From: Parabacteroides sp. TM07-1AC
Lineage (GTDB): Bacteria; Bacteroidota; Bacteroidia; Bacteroidales; Tannerellaceae
Assembly (NCBI RefSeq): GCF_003480915.1
Contig: NZ_QUKD01000014.1
Coordinates: forward strand, 1-64,000
Direction: 5' to 3'
Length of the DNA: 64,000 nucleotides
Below the pieces are notes generated by a model. That model had not been told where the DNA came from, searched no databases, and worked only from the letters and a program-made list of their open reading frames with translations. Position 1 is the stretch's first letter. Each line of letters opens with the position of its first letter. This document shows, piece after piece, positions 38,011 to 46,468 of the stretch. The translations under genes and the position numbers were made by a program.

Positions 38011-41000
38011 TTACAGGATGTGTGACCTTCAGCTTGCTGAGTGGAGGGATGCTATCCGCACAACCCAGTTGTGAGACTAAGGAGGAGGTTACCTCCGAAC
38101 AACTTGACAGGACCCAAAAGGGACTGGTTGCCATGATGAAGGAGTTAAAGAATGACTCTTATTTTCAGACAGAGCTGGATAAGGCTGCTGTCCTGGCAAG
38201 TCCATCCGGGCGAATGGCGGCTTATAAGGATTTGGCAGCCCGCTTACTGTCTGTTTTGGAGATACAGGCTGAGCTGGAATGGATGAAGCCGGAAGCCATT
38301 CAGGAGGCTTTAGGTATCATGAAAAAAAGTTCCGGATTTGATGCAGCATTGGCGGATAAACGCTTCGGTGAATTGAAATCATTGCTGGCTGGTGGTTTTG
38401 ACGGTATTTATACCGGAGATACTCAGGCTATCGACAAGGCAAATAAAGCATTGACTTTAAAACGAAAGTTGATGCTGATGAGCCCGGATGTGAATGTCGA
38501 CAAAATGTTGACGGTTAAGTTCGATTTGGGAGAAAGAGCTAATTTCGTTGGAGCAGGTAGTTTGGGTATCCAGCCGAATAACTGGTCGAATCTGAGTTCT
38601 GCCAGCCGTAAGAACTTTAAGGCCCAACTGGTTGAAGTGTCCGGTCTGCAAAGTGGCGAATTGAACGAGAAAGTACTTTATAAACCGGCAGTCGAAGGTT
38701 CTTCCGTTACTGACCTGGTATTGAACTGGGACGGAAAACGTTTGATGTTTACCGCTTTGGATACGACAAGGAGATGGCAGGTACATGAATTGGATATCAA
38801 CAACGGAGAAGCTAAACAGATTACTAATATCCTGGAACCGGATCTGGAATTTTTTGATGCCACTTATCTGCCTGACGGACGTATGCTGGCGATTTCCAAT
38901 ATTGGTTATCAGGGAGTACCTTGTGTAAACGGTAGTGATGCGGTAGGTAATATGGTGTTGTATAATCCGGATAATGGAGATATGCGCCGTTTGACTTTTG
39001 ACCAAGATGCGAACTGGCATCCGGTAGTGATGGCAAACGGAAAAGTAATGTACGTCCGTTGGGAATATACCGACCTGACACACTATTTCTCCCGTATCGT
39101 TATGCATATGAATCCGGACGGGACGGAGCAGAAGTCACTGTATGGCAGCGGTTCCATGTTCCCGAACAGTATTTTCGACGTGCAACCGTTGCCGAAGCGT
39201 ACCAACCGTTTCGTCGGAGTTATCTCCGGCCATCATGGAGTAGCACGTTCCGGTCGTCTGATGATCTTTGATCCGGCAAAGAGCCGTAAGGAAGAAAAGG
39301 GAATGATCCAGGAATTGCCTTTCCGTGGTCGTCCGATTATTCCGGAAGTAAAAGATGAACTGGTGAACGGCGTATGGCCGCAGTTTATTAAACCGTATCC
39401 GCTGACGGACGAGACATTTCTCGTAACAGCCAAATTGTCTCCGTATAGCCGCTGGGGTGTTTACCTGGTGGATATTTACGATAACTTGACATTGGTTGCC
39501 AATGCGGATGATGCCGGTATGATCTATTCCGTTCCGGTAAAGAGTACACCGGTTCCTCCGGCTATTCCGGATCGTATCAAACCGAATGAAAAGGAAGCGA
39601 CTGTATTTATTCAGGACATTTATGAAGGAGAAGGATTGAGAGGCGTGCCTCGCGGGGAGATCAAGTCGTTCCGTGTCTATGCTTATGAGTATGCTTATCG
39701 CCGGACATTGTCCGATCATTATAACCATGGTATTCAGGCAGGATGGGATATCAAACGCCTGCTGGGGACTGTCCCGGTGGAAGAAGACGGCTCTGCTATT
39801 TTTAAGATTCCGGCCAATACGCCTGTTTCCTTGCAGCCGTTGGATAAAGACGGACGTGCCGTACAATGGATGCGTAGCTGGCTGACCGGTATGCCGGGCG
39901 AAGTCGTTTCGTGTGTCGGTTGCCACGAAGACCAGAATACGATCCCCGTTCCGAAGCGGGTGCAGGCTTCTACCCGTAAACCTCATGAACTGACGATTGC
40001 CGACGGCGGAGTCCGTTCATATGCGTTCAAATATGAGATTCAGCCGATACTGGATCGTGCCTGCGTAGCTTGTCACGACGGTAGCAAAGCCGGACGCCCG
40101 AACTTTAAGGATACGACATCTGTAGGTATTACCGACTGGAGCGGTACACGTTATTTTCAGAAGAGTTATCTGGCTTTCCATCCTTACGTGAACCGACAGG
40201 GACCGGAAGCGGATATGTATGTTATGAGCCCGTATGAATATCATGCTTCTACCAGTGAGATTGTCCGTATGTTGGAACGGGGTCATTATAATGTGAAACT
40301 GACTGACAGTGAATGGGATCATCTGACTACGTGGATCGATATGAATGCATCCGGACGCGGTGAGTTCGATGCGGATCCGCTGAATGGCTACGACCAGTAT
40401 GAACGTCGTATTGAACTGACTAATAAATATGCGAACAATGCCGGTGTGGACTGGCGCAAAGAGTTGGCTGATTATGCTTCTTATCTGAAGGGCAAAGGGG
40501 AAATCCGTCCGGAAATGCCGGAAAAGATGGCTCCGGTAAAGCATAAAGAGGTAAAGATGAAAGGCTGGCCGTTGACGACTGAAGATATTCAGAATCTGTT
40601 GTCAAAGGAAACAGGACTTCGGAAAGAGATTGAAGTGGCTGATGGCGTAAAGATCACTTTCGTACGCGTACCTGCCGGTAAGTTTGTGATGGGAACGAAT
40701 GACGGTTATCCGGATCAGGCTCCTGCATTCAAGGCCGAAGTAAAGAAGGGTTTCTGGATGTCGGAAAAAGAGTTGACCAACGAACAGTATAATGCGTTGG
40801 TTCCGGAGCATGACAGTCGTATCTATGCACAGTTTTGGAAAGATCATACAACTCCTGGTTATCCGGCCAATAAGCCCAACCAGCCGGTTATCCGTGTCAG
40901 CTACGAAGAAGCTATGAAGTATTGCGATATGCTTTCAGAAAAGACCGGATTGAAGGTGACGCTTCCGACAGAAGTGCAGTGGGAGTGGGCTTGTCGTGGT

Positions 41001-41453
41001 GGTAGTGACCAGCCGTTCTGGTATGGTGCGATGGATGCAAACTTCGGTCCTTATGAGAACCTGGCGGATGTTCAGTTGGAAAAGATGGCGGTGACGGGTA
41101 TCGATCCGCAGCCGATGGCAAAGGATAATCCCTGGTTCCCGTATTACAACTATCTGCCGAAAGTTGAGACGGTCAATGATGGAATGATGATTCCGACCGA
41201 CGAATATAACTATAAGCCGAATCCGTTCGGACTGATCAACATGCATGGTAACCTGCAGGAATGGACTCGTTCGCTGTATGCTCCTTATCCTTACAGCGAA
41301 AAATCCCAGGCGACAGCCGATACCCGTCAGGTCGTGGCCCGCGGCGGTTCATGGGTTGACCGTCCGAAAGATGCTACAGCAACTGCACGCCGTGTTTATC
41401 TGCCCTGGCAGCGCGTTAATAATGTGGGGCTTCGCCTGATCATTGAGGACTGA
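37992..41453 (+). CDS. HzsA-related dihaem-type protein with C-terminal FGE/SUMF1-like domain
   Basis: The 1153-residue secreted protein (signal to about residue 23) has a helical N-terminal part and TolB/YVTN-like propeller repeats at about 225-480 (LPDGRMLAIS, MHMNPDGTEQK). A region related to the alpha subunit of hydrazine synthase follows, with two CxxCH haem c motifs: Cys641-His645 in VSCVGCHED and Cys691-His695 in RACVACHDG. Residues about 885-1153 form a formylglycine-generating-enzyme/SUMF1-like domain (VPAGKFVMGTNDG, LPTEVQWEWACRGG, NMHGNLQEW, ARGGSWVD). Haem attachment would need a cytochrome c maturation system elsewhere in the genome. It overlaps the 35101 gene by 19 bases. The reaction is unknown and true hydrazine synthesis is not implied. 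Confidence 0.85.
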   Translation: MWKKLLITGCVTFSLLSGGMLSAQPSCETKEEVTSEQLDRTQKGLVAMMKELKNDSYFQTELDKAAVLASPSGRMAAYKDLAARLLSVLEIQAELEWMKPEAIQEALGIMKKSSGFDAALADKRFGELKSLLAGGFDGIYTGDTQAIDKANKALTLKRKLMLMSPDVNVDKMLTVKFDLGERANFVGAGSLGIQPNNWSNLSSASRKNFKAQLVEVSGLQSGELNEKVLYKPAVEGSSVTDLVLNWDGKRLMFTALDTTRRWQVHELDINNGEAKQITNILEPDLEFFDATYLPDGRMLAISNIGYQGVPCVNGSDAVGNMVLYNPDNGDMRRLTFDQDANWHPVVMANGKVMYVRWEYTDLTHYFSRIVMHMNPDGTEQKSLYGSGSMFPNSIFDVQPLPKRTNRFVGVISGHHGVARSGRLMIFDPAKSRKEEKGMIQELPFRGRPIIPEVKDELVNGVWPQFIKPYPLTDETFLVTAKLSPYSRWGVYLVDIYDNLTLVANADDAGMIYSVPVKSTPVPPAIPDRIKPNEKEATVFIQDIYEGEGLRGVPRGEIKSFRVYAYEYAYRRTLSDHYNHGIQAGWDIKRLLGTVPVEEDGSAIFKIPANTPVSLQPLDKDGRAVQWMRSWLTGMPGEVVSCVGCHEDQNTIPVPKRVQASTRKPHELTIADGGVRSYAFKYEIQPILDRACVACHDGSKAGRPNFKDTTSVGITDWSGTRYFQKSYLAFHPYVNRQGPEADMYVMSPYEYHASTSEIVRMLERGHYNVKLTDSEWDHLTTWIDMNASGRGEFDADPLNGYDQYERRIELTNKYANNAGVDWRKELADYASYLKGKGEIRPEMPEKMAPVKHKEVKMKGWPLTTEDIQNLLSKETGLRKEIEVADGVKITFVRVPAGKFVMGTNDGYPDQAPAFKAEVKKGFWMSEKELTNEQYNALVPEHDSRIYAQFWKDHTTPGYPANKPNQPVIRVSYEEAMKYCDMLSEKTGLKVTLPTEVQWEWACRGGSDQPFWYGAMDANFGPYENLADVQLEKMAVTGIDPQPMAKDNPWFPYYNYLPKVETVNDGMMIPTDEYNYKPNPFGLINMHGNLQEWTRSLYAPYPYSEKSQATADTRQVVARGGSWVDRPKDATATARRVYLPWQRVNNVGLRLIIED

Positions 41454-41470
41454 AAATAAAAGATATATCT

Positions 41471-41526
41471 TTTGCAAACAAAATAAGGAACTTTCATCAA
41501 CGAAAGTTCCTTATTTTGTTTGCAAA
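41471..41526. terminator. Perfect 25-bp hairpin between convergent genes
   Basis: Two 25-base arms are perfectly complementary around a 6-base ATCAAC loop. The stem is flanked by A/T-rich inner segments that give a T-rich tail in both directions. It sits between the end of the HzsA-related gene and the end of the sirtuin gene, so it should terminate both. Confidence 0.85.
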
Positions 41527-41552
41527 GCACCTATGCTTTTTTTATGCAGCTG

Positions 41553-42248
41553 TTATTTGTTCTGTAATAATATGTTTGTAAGTTCTTTAACGCCTTCGGA
41601 AGCTCCTTTCCGGATAAAGTGGATATCGTTGCGATAGGCTTTTACTTCTTTGGGGTCTATCAGGTAAATAGGCTGGCCGCGGCGTACGTAATTCAGTAAT
41701 CCAGCAGCCGGGTAAACGTTGAGGGAGGTGCCTATCACGACAAAGATATCGCACGATTCGACCATACGGATAGCCGGGTCGATCATTGGGACTGCCTCGC
41801 CGAACCAGACAATGAAAGGGCGGAGCTGCACGCCATGAGGGTCTTTATCCCCGATATGGATATCCGGATTTTCCGGAGAAAGATCGTAGGTCGTATTCAA
41901 ATCGCGTACGGAACAGGCTTTCATCAGTTCGCCGTGCAGATGGATCACGTCGCTACTTCCTGCCTGTTCGTGCAGATTATCGATATTTTGTGTAATGATA
42001 TGCACCTCGAAGTCTTTTTCCAGTTCTGCCAGTCCGATATGTCCGGCATTCGGCTGGGTGTTCAGCAGTTCCCTGCGTCGCTGGTTGTAAAAGTTGAGGA
42101 CTAATTCCGGATTGGCAGCAAACCCTTCGGGTGTCGCCACATCTTCCACCCGGTATTTTTCCCAAAGCCCGTCTGAATCGCGGAAAGTGGAAATACCGCT
42201 TTCGGCACTCATACCGGCGCCGGTCAAAACGACTAATTTCTTTTTCAT
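41553..42248 (-). CDS. cobB: SIR2 family NAD-dependent deacylase (CobB-like)
   Basis: The 231-residue protein is a sirtuin with the NAD motif TGAGMSAESGI (9-19), TQNIDNLHEQAG, and catalytic His in HLHGE. Tyr54 and Arg57 (FYNQRR) match the YxxR pair of class III sirtuins that remove succinyl and malonyl groups, so desuccinylase activity is likely. The zinc-binding CxxC pairs are missing; only one Cys (in KACSVRD) is present in that region, and no zinc ribbon is expected. It has its own -7 box at 42276. Confidence 0.9.
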   Translation of the reverse strand: MKKKLVVLTGAGMSAESGISTFRDSDGLWEKYRVEDVATPEGFAANPELVLNFYNQRRRELLNTQPNAGHIGLAELEKDFEVHIITQNIDNLHEQAGSSDVIHLHGELMKACSVRDLNTTYDLSPENPDIHIGDKDPHGVQLRPFIVWFGEAVPMIDPAIRMVESCDIFVVIGTSLNVYPAAGLLNYVRRGQPIYLIDPKEVKAYRNDIHFIRKGASEGVKELTNILLQNK

Positions 42249-42275
42249 AAGGCAATCGTTCTATATCAATATCAG

Positions 42276-42283
42276 CAAAGATA
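42276..42283 (-). promoter_or_regulatory. -7 promoter box of the sirtuin gene
   Basis: The minus strand reads TATCTTTG, a TAnnTTTG match about 27 bases before the ATG at 42248, in the 47-base gap after the GH125 gene. Confidence 0.6.
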
Positions 42284-42295
42284 TGTGTTATGGGT

Positions 42296-43765
42296 TTATC
42301 CCAGATTGTTCAGTATATCTGTCTTTCCTTCTTGTACCAGGCGGTAAATCATTTCACCGAACAGAGTATTTACCCAGGCAAACCAGGAACGGGTGAACTT
42401 CTTAGGATCGTCTTTGTGGAACGATTCGTGCATGAAGCCGGTATCTCCGTCTGTGTCGCGGAGCATTTTTACGCAATGGCGTATTTCTTCGTTGTCGCTG
42501 GTGGTGTTACAGCGCATGATGATGCTCATCGGCCAGATATAGTTGAAGCCGATATGCGGACCACCGATGCCTTCACCGGCTTTTCCCTTGTAGAAATAAG
42601 GGTTCATCGGGCTTAAAACCAGTTTACGGGTATTCTGGTAAACCGGATCATTCACGTCGATACAACCCAGGTAAGGCATAGCCAGCAGGCTGGGGACATT
42701 GGCATCATCCATAAATACATGGTTATAGAAACCGTCTGCTTCGAAAGCATATACTTTGCCGAATTCCGGATGCTCGACAATTCCGTATTTCTCGATGGCA
42801 GCAGCTACTTCGTCGGCCAATGAGTCGCACTGACGGGCAAAGTCGTTATCCTTTTTGATGTCGCGCATCATCTCTGCCAGCTGGCGGAGTGAAGTGACAG
42901 CAAACATATTCGACGGGATCAGGAAGCCGAACAAGGTGGCATCGTCAGACGGACGGAAAGATGACACGATCAGTCCGACAGGATTTACCGGACTTCCGTA
43001 ACCGTCGTTCAGAAGCGTATCCCCCTGGCGGTCTGTCTTACGTGAGAAACGGTACGGACCGAGACTGTCTTTGCGTTGTTGTTCGATGAATGTTTTGTAG
43101 ACAGTCTTCATAGCCTTGTCCCATTCAGCATCGAAAGGAGAGATGTCGCCGGTCTTCTTCCAGAAATGGTAAGCCAGACGGATCGGGTAACAGAGCGAGT
43201 CGATTTCCCATTTGCGTTCGTGAAGCTCTTTTTTCATGGCTGTCCGGTCCTTTTCCCAAGGGCTGCCGTCGGGACCTTCGTTGAAGCCGTTGGCATACGG
43301 GTCGATGTTAATGCACCAGGTCTGACGGTTGATAACACCTGCCAGCATGGTTTTTACCGCCGGATCTTCGTTGGCGAATTGAATATGCGGGAAAACTTGT
43401 GCCGACGAGTCGCGCAGCCACATGGCGTGGATGTCACCTGTAAGGACGAACGTGTCGGGCTTGCCGTTTATCATCTTATGCTCGCAAGTCGTATCGAGTG
43501 TATTGGGAAAGCAGTTTTCGAACATCCAAGCCAGTTTCGGATCTTTCAGCTGTGCTTTGGTAGTCTGGATAGCCTTTTCGACAGCAGTGGATGTAAACTG
43601 CCGCTTTTCCGGTGCCGGACGTTGACACGTGTACTGTAATGTGTTAGATGCAAGAGATGCTCCGGAGGTAGCCGACTCTGTTAAATGGGCGAACGATTTC
43701 TGCCCGACCAATAGACCTGCCAGCGACAGACCTCCGGATTTTAAAAAGTTTCTACGTGTAGTCAT
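42296..43765 (-). CDS. GH125 exo-alpha-1,6-mannosidase
   Basis: The 489-residue protein belongs to glycoside hydrolase family 125, inverting exo-alpha-1,6-mannosidases. The N-terminus MTTRRNFLKSGGLSLAGLL is a twin-arginine-type signal. Family segments are AMWLRDSSAQVFPH (about 115-128), DPYANGFNEGPDGSPWEKDRT and WEIDSLCYPIRLAYHFW, with candidate acid residues in these loops. It likely works with the GH92 enzyme at 825 on mannose-containing N-glycans or fungal mannan, although the genes are far apart. It is followed by the sirtuin gene on the same strand. The 201 bases upstream show no consensus -7 box. Confidence 0.93.
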   Translation of the reverse strand: MTTRRNFLKSGGLSLAGLLVGQKSFAHLTESATSGASLASNTLQYTCQRPAPEKRQFTSTAVEKAIQTTKAQLKDPKLAWMFENCFPNTLDTTCEHKMINGKPDTFVLTGDIHAMWLRDSSAQVFPHIQFANEDPAVKTMLAGVINRQTWCINIDPYANGFNEGPDGSPWEKDRTAMKKELHERKWEIDSLCYPIRLAYHFWKKTGDISPFDAEWDKAMKTVYKTFIEQQRKDSLGPYRFSRKTDRQGDTLLNDGYGSPVNPVGLIVSSFRPSDDATLFGFLIPSNMFAVTSLRQLAEMMRDIKKDNDFARQCDSLADEVAAAIEKYGIVEHPEFGKVYAFEADGFYNHVFMDDANVPSLLAMPYLGCIDVNDPVYQNTRKLVLSPMNPYFYKGKAGEGIGGPHIGFNYIWPMSIIMRCNTTSDNEEIRHCVKMLRDTDGDTGFMHESFHKDDPKKFTRSWFAWVNTLFGEMIYRLVQEGKTDILNNLG

Positions 43766-43966
43766 GGGTTTATATGTTTTATTGATTGTTATTTGTATCC
43801 GTCAAATGACATTGAATCATTGAATTGGCGGGTAAAAATAAGCATCTTTTCCATTAAAACCAGTACATTCCCGTAAAAATATTATAACCACCTTTCTCTG
43901 CACCTCCTTTTTCATTGCTGGGACTCAGCCGCTGACAACAGCGGTTACCGATAAATGAAATCCTGC

Positions 43967-44293
43967 TTATTGAAAATAGCTATGTTCTTTGATTACTACG
44001 CCTTTATCGTCGAAATACACTTTCTTGTCTTTTCCCTCACGCGTTTCCAGTATCACTTTATATTTTACATACGTGCTGTTGTTGGATACGTAAACCGATT
44101 TGATCCGACAATCCTGATAGACGTTATTTACTCCTTCCTGCAGTATTTGGGGAATGGCTGTAATGTCTATTTCGTAAAACTTATCCTGATTCTTCACTTC
44201 CGTTTTGCTATTATCAACTGTGTTTTGTGCTTGAATTTGTGACGTACATACGGAACACATGGCAATCGCTGCCATTAAAATAATCTTTTTCAT
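43967..44293 (-). CDS. Small secreted PepSY-like protein
   Basis: The 108-residue protein has a signal peptide (MKKIILMAAIAMCSVCTSQIQAQ, cleavage near residue 23) and one small domain. ITAIPQILQEGVNNVYQDCRIKSVYV followed by three strands resembles the PepSY-like fold common in Bacteroidetes periplasmic proteins. The substrate or partner is unknown. A small GC dyad (CCGCTG/CAGCGG, 43929-43944) lies just after the stop. The 288-base gap upstream, towards znuA, holds only the znuA promoter. Confidence 0.72.
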   Translation of the reverse strand: MKKIILMAAIAMCSVCTSQIQAQNTVDNSKTEVKNQDKFYEIDITAIPQILQEGVNNVYQDCRIKSVYVSNNSTYVKYKVILETREGKDKKVYFDDKGVVIKEHSYFQ

Positions 44294-44549
44294 ACTTTTC
44301 TTTTTACTTAAAACCTAAAACTAATACCTATTTTGCCTTTTGCTCTTATTCTTCAATATCTGTGCCAAAAGGGACAGGAAAAGCCTATTTGGGAGCAAGT
44401 AACTGAAAATTAGAATTTATATATTGGAATAAGAACTCAGATAAAGAAGGTCCTGCCGTTGAAGGTGTGGAATTTTTCCATATTTATGTGACATATTCTA
44501 CACAAGGACTGCCTTTCTTCTGAAATGCGGGAGAGTTTCAAAAAAATCG

Positions 44550-44557
44550 TATCTTTG
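44550..44557 (+). promoter_or_regulatory. -7 promoter box of the zinc transporter genes
   Basis: TATCTTTG matches TAnnTTTG and lies 24 bases before the ATG at 44582. Confidence 0.62.
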
Positions 44558-44581
44558 TACGAATTGTGATAGAAATAAAAG

Positions 44582-45505
44582 ATGAAACAAACGAGTATAA
44601 TAATCACTATCTTCTCGATTCTGCTGTTGACGGCTTGTGTGACTAAACAGACGGATGAGAAAATTGTAACGGTTACGATCGAGCCCCAGCGTTATTTTGC
44701 AGAGCAGATTGCAGGGGATAAATTCAAGATCAATTGTGTGGTCCCTGCCGGGCAAAGTCCTGAAACATACGATCCTACTCCCCAGCAGATGATCCAGGTC
44801 GGCAGAAGTGTCGCATACCTGCAAATCGGACATATCGGTTTTGAGCTGGCGTGGATGGATAAGATACGTGAGAATAATCCGAAACTGACGTTCTTTGATA
44901 CTTCGGAAGGGTTTAACCTGTTGAAAGAGACAGAGGAAGAACACGACCATGATCATGGTACACACGATCATGATGCCCATGCCGGAGAGGGAACGCATCA
45001 CCATCATCATCACGGTGGCGTGGACCCGCATATCTGGAGCTCCATTGCCGGGGCTAAAGCGATTGCCTGGAATACATTGAACGCTTTTATCGCGTTGGAT
45101 CCGGATAATACGGATTATTTCTGGCAGAATTATAATAAATTATCGGACGAGCTAGATAAAACGGATGCGGAGATCAAAAAACTGCTCGATCCGCTGACTG
45201 ACCGTACATTTATTATTTACCATCCGGCACTGACCTATTTTGCGGGTGAGTTCGATCTCACGCAGCTTTGCATCGAGATGGATGGCAAAGAACCTTCGCC
45301 AGCCCAGTTGAAGCAACTGGTGGAAACGGCTCGTACCAATAATGCCCGTGTCGTATTTATCCAGCAGGAGTTCGACCAAAAGAATGCCGAACTGATTGCC
45401 AGGGAAACTGGTTGTAAACTGACGGTGATCAATCCGCTGGCTTATGACTGGCCTAAAGAAATGATTCATATAGCAAAAGCATTGGCAGATGGACAAGCTC
45501 ATTGA
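44582..45505 (+). CDS. znuA: Zinc ABC transporter substrate-binding lipoprotein (ZnuA-like)
   Basis: The 307-residue protein is a cluster A-I metal-binding protein with lipobox LLLTAC (Cys19). A His/Asp-rich loop at about 118-147 (EEHDHDHGTHDHDAH, then a six-His run) is the usual mark of zinc rather than manganese binding, and GGVDPHIW supplies a conserved metal-ligand His. It would deliver zinc to an inner-membrane permease. It overlaps the ATPase gene by 17 bases. No permease gene is nearby. Confidence 0.9.
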   Translation: MKQTSIIITIFSILLLTACVTKQTDEKIVTVTIEPQRYFAEQIAGDKFKINCVVPAGQSPETYDPTPQQMIQVGRSVAYLQIGHIGFELAWMDKIRENNPKLTFFDTSEGFNLLKETEEEHDHDHGTHDHDAHAGEGTHHHHHHGGVDPHIWSSIAGAKAIAWNTLNAFIALDPDNTDYFWQNYNKLSDELDKTDAEIKKLLDPLTDRTFIIYHPALTYFAGEFDLTQLCIEMDGKEPSPAQLKQLVETARTNNARVVFIQQEFDQKNAELIARETGCKLTVINPLAYDWPKEMIHIAKALADGQAH

Positions 45506-46247
45506 AATAGATCATATAACAGCCGCTTATGGGAATAAGGTTGTTTTGAAAGATGTCTCCCTGACCGTGTGGAAGAATGATTTCCTGGGAATAATAGGAC
45601 CTAACGGGGGAGGTAAGACTACTTTGCTGAAGGTGATCCTCGGATTGCTGCAGCCGGTATCCGGTGCCATCCGTTTCTTTCGGGACGGGACGGAAGTTTC
45701 TTCTTTACGGATCGGTTATCTGCCGCAGTTGAATAACATAGACCGTAAATTCCCTATCTCTGTCTGGGAGGTGGTCGCTTCGGGACTGGCAGCAGAAAAG
45801 CCCCGTTTCCGTTCGTATACGGACGCTCAGAAAAAGCGTATCGAAGAGGTGATCCATCAGATGGGATTGGAAGACCTGTACACCCGTTCGATCGGTGAGT
45901 TGTCGGGAGGACAGTTACAGCGTGTTTTGCTGGGACGTTCTATCGTTTCCCGTCCGCAGCTTCTGATCCTGGACGAACCGAATTCGTATGTCGATAAACG
46001 CTTTGAATCTCGTTTTTATCAGTTACTGGAGGAGATCAATAAAGAGAGTGCGATCATTCTGGTATCTCATGACATCGGAACGGTGCTGGCGATGGTCAAG
46101 AATATCGCCTGCGTGAACGAGACGTTGCACTATCATCCCGGCGCGGATGTATCCGAAGAATGGCTCGGTGAGAAATATGCCTGTCCGATCGAATTGATCG
46201 GGCATGGTAATTTGCCGCATCGCGTATTGAAAACACACGAACATTAA
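45489..46247 (+). CDS. znuC: Metal ABC transporter ATP-binding protein (ZnuC-like)
   Basis: The 252-residue ATPase has Walker A GPNGGGKTT (about 36-44), signature LSGGQLQR, Walker B LLILDEPN and the switch His in VSHD. It overlaps znuA by 17 bases, so the two are translationally coupled and should serve the same transporter. The permease that would complete it is not within the following genes. Confidence 0.92.
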   Translation: MDKLIEIDHITAAYGNKVVLKDVSLTVWKNDFLGIIGPNGGGKTTLLKVILGLLQPVSGAIRFFRDGTEVSSLRIGYLPQLNNIDRKFPISVWEVVASGLAAEKPRFRSYTDAQKKRIEEVIHQMGLEDLYTRSIGELSGGQLQRVLLGRSIVSRPQLLILDEPNSYVDKRFESRFYQLLEEINKESAIILVSHDIGTVLAMVKNIACVNETLHYHPGADVSEEWLGEKYACPIELIGHGNLPHRVLKTHEH

Positions 46248-46258
46248 TATTCTTTTCC

Positions 46259-46465
46259 ATGTCGCACACACTTTGTTTAATCTCACTGCCGGAAATCGGG
46301 TTTATTGTCGGTATTGCCGTAATTCTGTTCGGATGCAAGGCGGTCATGCAGAATCCTTTTATCTCCCGCGGACAAAAAATCGTATGGATACTGATCATCG
46401 TTGTATTGAACTGGATCGGACTGTTATGGTATTACTATACCTATTATATGAAGAATAAAGACTAA
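46259..46465 (+). CDS. Small membrane protein with PLDc_N-like domain
   Basis: The 68-residue protein has two membrane segments (about 10-27 and 40-60). The pattern NPFISRGQKIVWILIIVVLNWIGLLWYYYTYY matches the phospholipase D nuclease N-terminal (PLDc_N) segment that precedes cardiolipin synthases, here without any catalytic domain. It starts 12 bases after znuC and ends three bases before the epimerase gene, so it is part of that operon. Its function is unknown. Confidence 0.72.
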   Translation: MSHTLCLISLPEIGFIVGIAVILFGCKAVMQNPFISRGQKIVWILIIVVLNWIGLLWYYYTYYMKNKD

Positions 46466-46468
46466 GAT

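Noticed and set aside
39135..39986. Minus-strand open frame of 283 codons inside the HzsA-related gene
   Set aside because: The overlapping plus-strand gene is clearly real, and this frame shows no domain, signal peptide or start context.
37992..41453. Anammox-type hydrazine synthase
   Set aside because: Only the alpha-subunit-related region is present, without beta or gamma subunits, and it is fused to an FGE-like domain in a non-anammox context.
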